In this document: positions 7,235 through 9,599 of the stretch, piece by piece
Numbering within the stretch: position 1 is the stretch's first letter
Layout: each line of letters begins with the position of its first letter
From: Chitinophagaceae bacterium
Lineage (GTDB): Bacteria > Bacteroidota > Bacteroidia > Chitinophagales > Chitinophagaceae
NCBI GenBank assembly: GCA_019454915.1
Contig: JACFNM010000150.1
Location: 1 to 9,599, forward strand
Reading direction: 5' to 3'
Length of the DNA stretch: 9,599 bases
Translations under genes and position numbers: made by a program
Notes under the pieces: generated by a model
What the model was told of the DNA's origin: nothing
The model's input: the letters and a program-made list of their open reading frames with translations, nothing else
The model's database searches: none

Positions 7235-7264
7235 TTGCCAACAAGAACACCTACGTTATACTTG
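7235..7264 (+). promoter_or_regulatory. Candidate promoter for the GH97-galM unit
   Basis: TTG at 7235-7237 and TATACTTG at 7257-7264 are separated by exactly 19 bases. This matches the Bacteroidota TTG-N19-TAnnTTTG pattern with a single mismatch, and it sits 20 bases before the GH97 ATG. It implies that GH97 and galM can be transcribed independently of GH27, although readthrough is also possible because no terminator is seen in the 67-base gap. Confidence 0.5.
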
Positions 7265-7283
7265 ATTGATTCAAACATTTTTT

Positions 7284-9173
7284 ATGAAAAAACCATTGCT
7301 GATTTCAGTTTCTCTTCTATTCTTCTGTTTGATTACAAATGCACAGCAATATATCCTGACTTCTCCGGATGGAAAATTAGCTGCTCAGATTGAAGTAGCG
7401 AAACAGTCTATTCAACTGAAGCTTACTAAAGATACTGAGGAACTGTTTAAGGTTAGCGGCATTGCTTTGATAACCGGTGCAGAAAAATATCCGGCATATA
7501 AGGTGCGCAAGATGAAACGCAACGCTGTTAAGGAAACAGTCGTCCCGACCATCAGAGAAAAGAGCGCTGCTTATCCCAACGAATACAACGAGCTGACCAT
7601 TTCATTTCAGTCGGGAACCGATATCAGTTTTCGCCTGTTCAATGAAGGATTGGCTTATCGTTTTTCTACTCATGCAAAAGATAGTTTACTAGTCTTTAAA
7701 GAAAACCTGAATATCGAATTGCAACCCGGAGATTCGGCAAGATTCCAATCTGAAAAATCTTTCAGCTCTGCTTACGAAGAGCCTTATGAGTTCAGACAAA
7801 TAGATAAATTGGATACCGTCAAAATATATAATCTGCCGTTTCTGATTGAGAAAACCAGCGGTAAATTTATCATGATTACCGAATCTGATCTTTACAGATA
7901 TCCCGGTATGTGGTTGAAGTCAAATGGTACAGCCGCTCTTTCGGATACTCACCCACCCTTTCCAAAAACATATACATATTCCAATAGCGCATACAATACG
8001 GAGAGAGTTAAAGAAACAGAAGATTATATCGCGCGTGTTGCAGGCACAAGAACTTATCCCTGGCGCATCTTCGGCGTTGCCGATAGAGAGGAAGGGTTGA
8101 TCAACAATAATATGGTTTATCTGCTGGCATCGCCTGCTGAATTAAAAGATGTATCCTGGATCAAGCCCGGCGTGGTCATGTTCGACTGGTGGGGGAAATA
8201 CAATATTCACGGAGTTGATTTTAAATCCGGAGTGAATACAGAAACAGCCAAATATTTTATTGATTTCTGTGCGGAAAATGGTTTTCGATACTTTCTCTTT
8301 GATGATGGCTGGAGCCCTAAGGATGATTTATTGCACACCGTTCCCGGATTAAACATGGAAGAAGTAACATCTTATGCAAAAAGCAAGGGTGTGGACGTAA
8401 TGCTCTGGGTAATATGGCATACCCTGAAAACACAGTGGAATGAGGCTTTCGATCAATTCGAACGCTGGGGAATCAAGGGAATCAAAATGGACTTCATGAA
8501 CCGGGATGACCAGGAGATGGTACGGTTTTACGAAGCCGTGGCAGCTAAAGCTGCAGAAAAGAAAATGGTCGTAAACTTTCACGGCGCTTATAAACCGTCG
8601 GGGCTGAGAAGAAAATATCCTAACGTCCTCACCCGCGAGGCGTTGGTTGAATTTGAGTACAACGGATGGACGCATCATGACGGCACAATGAGAAATTCCA
8701 CCAAATCGGATTTTCGCCCTATAGGTGATTATCCCATGGGCCAGGGAACACGTGCACATGCGATGGCTTTGTTTGTAATTTTGAACAGCCCCATGACCAT
8801 GCTGCCCGGCTCACCAAGTGATTATTACCGGGAAAAAGAATGTACAGATTTCTTAGCTAAAATTCCTGTGGCATGGGATGAAACAAGGCTTCTTGCCGGT
8901 AAGATTGCCCGGTACACCGTATTGGCGCGAAGAGCAGGATCCGATTGGCATATTGGCGCCATCACCAATGAGAACGCCCGGCTATTGACTTTGCCTACCG
9001 ATTTCTTAGCGCCGGGAAGGTATCGTATGGAGCTTATTGAGGATGGGATAAACGCAAATAAAAGTGCATCTGATTATAAACGTATCAACACAGTCATCAA
9101 CGCCGGAGACGTCCTTCATTTAGATCTGGCACCGGGAGGTGGTTGGGTTGCCAGAATAACGCCTTTAGATTAA
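7284..9173 (+). CDS. Exported GH97 glycoside hydrolase, retaining type, probable alpha-galactosidase
   Basis: A 629-residue protein with a signal peptide (1-20, cleavage at TNA-QQ), the GH97 N-terminal beta-sandwich (about 22-265), a TIM-barrel domain (about 285-545) and a C-terminal beta domain (about 550-629). GH97 contains inverting alpha-glucosidases (SusB type) and retaining alpha-galactosidases. The retaining nucleophile is present as D403 in GIKMDFMNRDD, and E458 in EFEYNGW is the likely acid/base, 55 residues later as I recall for the characterised retaining enzyme. This places it in the alpha-galactosidase branch. Two features are atypical: the usual LTREG-hydrophobic-G-N/Q-EYN block reads TREALVEFEYN, and the TLPFTRMLAGPMDYTPG-like loop that normally follows is missing. 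The frame is open from a TTG at 7266, but that codon lies next to the -7 element, so the ATG at 7284 is used. It is co-oriented with GH27 and galM. Confidence 0.9.
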   Translation: MKKPLLISVSLLFFCLITNAQQYILTSPDGKLAAQIEVAKQSIQLKLTKDTEELFKVSGIALITGAEKYPAYKVRKMKRNAVKETVVPTIREKSAAYPNEYNELTISFQSGTDISFRLFNEGLAYRFSTHAKDSLLVFKENLNIELQPGDSARFQSEKSFSSAYEEPYEFRQIDKLDTVKIYNLPFLIEKTSGKFIMITESDLYRYPGMWLKSNGTAALSDTHPPFPKTYTYSNSAYNTERVKETEDYIARVAGTRTYPWRIFGVADREEGLINNNMVYLLASPAELKDVSWIKPGVVMFDWWGKYNIHGVDFKSGVNTETAKYFIDFCAENGFRYFLFDDGWSPKDDLLHTVPGLNMEEVTSYAKSKGVDVMLWVIWHTLKTQWNEAFDQFERWGIKGIKMDFMNRDDQEMVRFYEAVAAKAAEKKMVVNFHGAYKPSGLRRKYPNVLTREALVEFEYNGWTHHDGTMRNSTKSDFRPIGDYPMGQGTRAHAMALFVILNSPMTMLPGSPSDYYREKECTDFLAKIPVAWDETRLLAGKIARYTVLARRAGSDWHIGAITNENARLLTLPTDFLAPGRYRMELIEDGINANKSASDYKRINTVINAGDVLHLDLAPGGGWVARITPLD

Positions 9174-9188
9174 CATCAAAAATCAGTA

Positions 9189-9599
9189 ATGAATCTATTA
9201 AAAGAAGAAAATTTTAATACCCGAATCAAAGGATCTTCGGTGAAACTATTCACTCTGCGTAATGCCAATGGCTGCATTGGCCAACTCTCGAATTATGGCG
9301 CGCGCTGGCTGTCTATGTGGGTTCCGGACAAGGAAGGGAACTGGTTGGATGTTATCCTGGGTTATGACCATATTGAAGCCTATCTGACTTCTAATGAAAG
9401 ATATCATGGAGCCATTGTGGGAAGAGTGAGCGGGAGAATGAGCGGTGAAGGTTTTATGTTAAATGGCGTCAGGTATTCTCTGGCAAACAATGATATATGG
9501 GGGAAGCCTTCGAAAAATCATTTGCACGGTGGAATTGATAATTTTAGCTTTCAGGTTTGGGAAGCGGATGAAGTTGAACACCTGCCCGATGGTGAGTCT
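9189..9599 (+). CDS. galM: Aldose 1-epimerase (galactose mutarotase), partial, C-terminus outside window
   Basis: The first 137 codons of a GalM-type mutarotase, which interconverts alpha- and beta-anomers of galactose and other aldoses. Family signatures are QLSNYGARWLSMWVPD (32-47), LDVILGYDHIEAYL (53-66), the arginine-containing GRVSGR segment (R79, R83) and KNHLHGG (109-115), whose H113 corresponds to an active-site histidine. There is no signal peptide, so it is probably cytoplasmic. The ATG at 9189 is 15 bases after the GH97 stop, which indicates an operon. GH27 and retaining GH97 enzymes release alpha-anomers, and the mutarotase would speed equilibration before galactokinase or an oxidative route. 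The catalytic glutamate near the C-terminus is not in view. Confidence 0.94.
   Translation, partial: MNLLKEENFNTRIKGSSVKLFTLRNANGCIGQLSNYGARWLSMWVPDKEGNWLDVILGYDHIEAYLTSNERYHGAIVGRVSGRMSGEGFMLNGVRYSLANNDIWGKPSKNHLHGGIDNFSFQVWEADEVEHLPDGES

Noticed and set aside
7266..7283. TTG start for the GH97 gene
   Set aside because: It lies directly after the -7 element and would add six residues before a normal MKK signal-peptide start.
8349..8759. 136-codon minus-strand open frame inside GH97
   Set aside because: It lies opposite the GH97 catalytic barrel, has Cys/His-rich low-plausibility sequence and no start context; judged a shadow frame.

Overview
The window looks like a chromosomal segment of a member of the Bacteroidota, most likely a soil or plant-associated Chitinophagaceae relative. 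This is judged from the gene families (LytTR-type response regulator, TonB C-terminal-domain protein with YwqK/MORN-like repeats, GH97, GH27 with NEW1/He_PIG domains). It also fits the lack of clear Shine-Dalgarno sites and the presence of Bacteroidota-type promoter elements (TTG, about 19 nt, TAnnTTTG) close to several starts. Family and genus are inference; no rRNA or marker gene is present.

Layout. At the left edge is the receiver domain of a response regulator on the minus strand, cut by the window. Diverging from it is a large exported GH116 (glucosylceramidase-like) enzyme. Next comes a non-metabolic island: a conserved hypothetical protein on the minus strand, bracketed by two direct copies of a 27-base hairpin repeat. 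The copy on its 5' side sits inside a composite repeat of several stem-loops with three-base loops. The plus strand then carries pncA (nicotinamidase), a small periplasmic TonB-like protein, a GH27 alpha-galactosidase, a GH97 retaining-type glycosidase (probably an alpha-galactosidase) and the start of galM (aldose 1-epimerase), which runs off the right edge.

How the genes work together. GH27, GH97 and GalM form a coherent alpha-galactoside module: two exported enzymes release galactose and the mutarotase interconverts its anomers for uptake or catabolism. GH97 and galM are 15 nt apart and almost certainly co-transcribed; GH97 also has its own good candidate promoter in the 67-nt gap after GH27. 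GH116 may contribute a beta-glucosidase-type activity to the same substrate class, but it is separated by about 2.5 kb of unrelated genes. No SusC/SusD pair, sulfatase or regulator of a polysaccharide utilisation locus is visible.

I did not find a convincing new multi-gene system. The points most worth a second look are the composite triloop-hairpin repeat with its outlying copy around the hypothetical gene, and the GH97 protein, which appears to lack a normally conserved loop and a calcium-ligand position.
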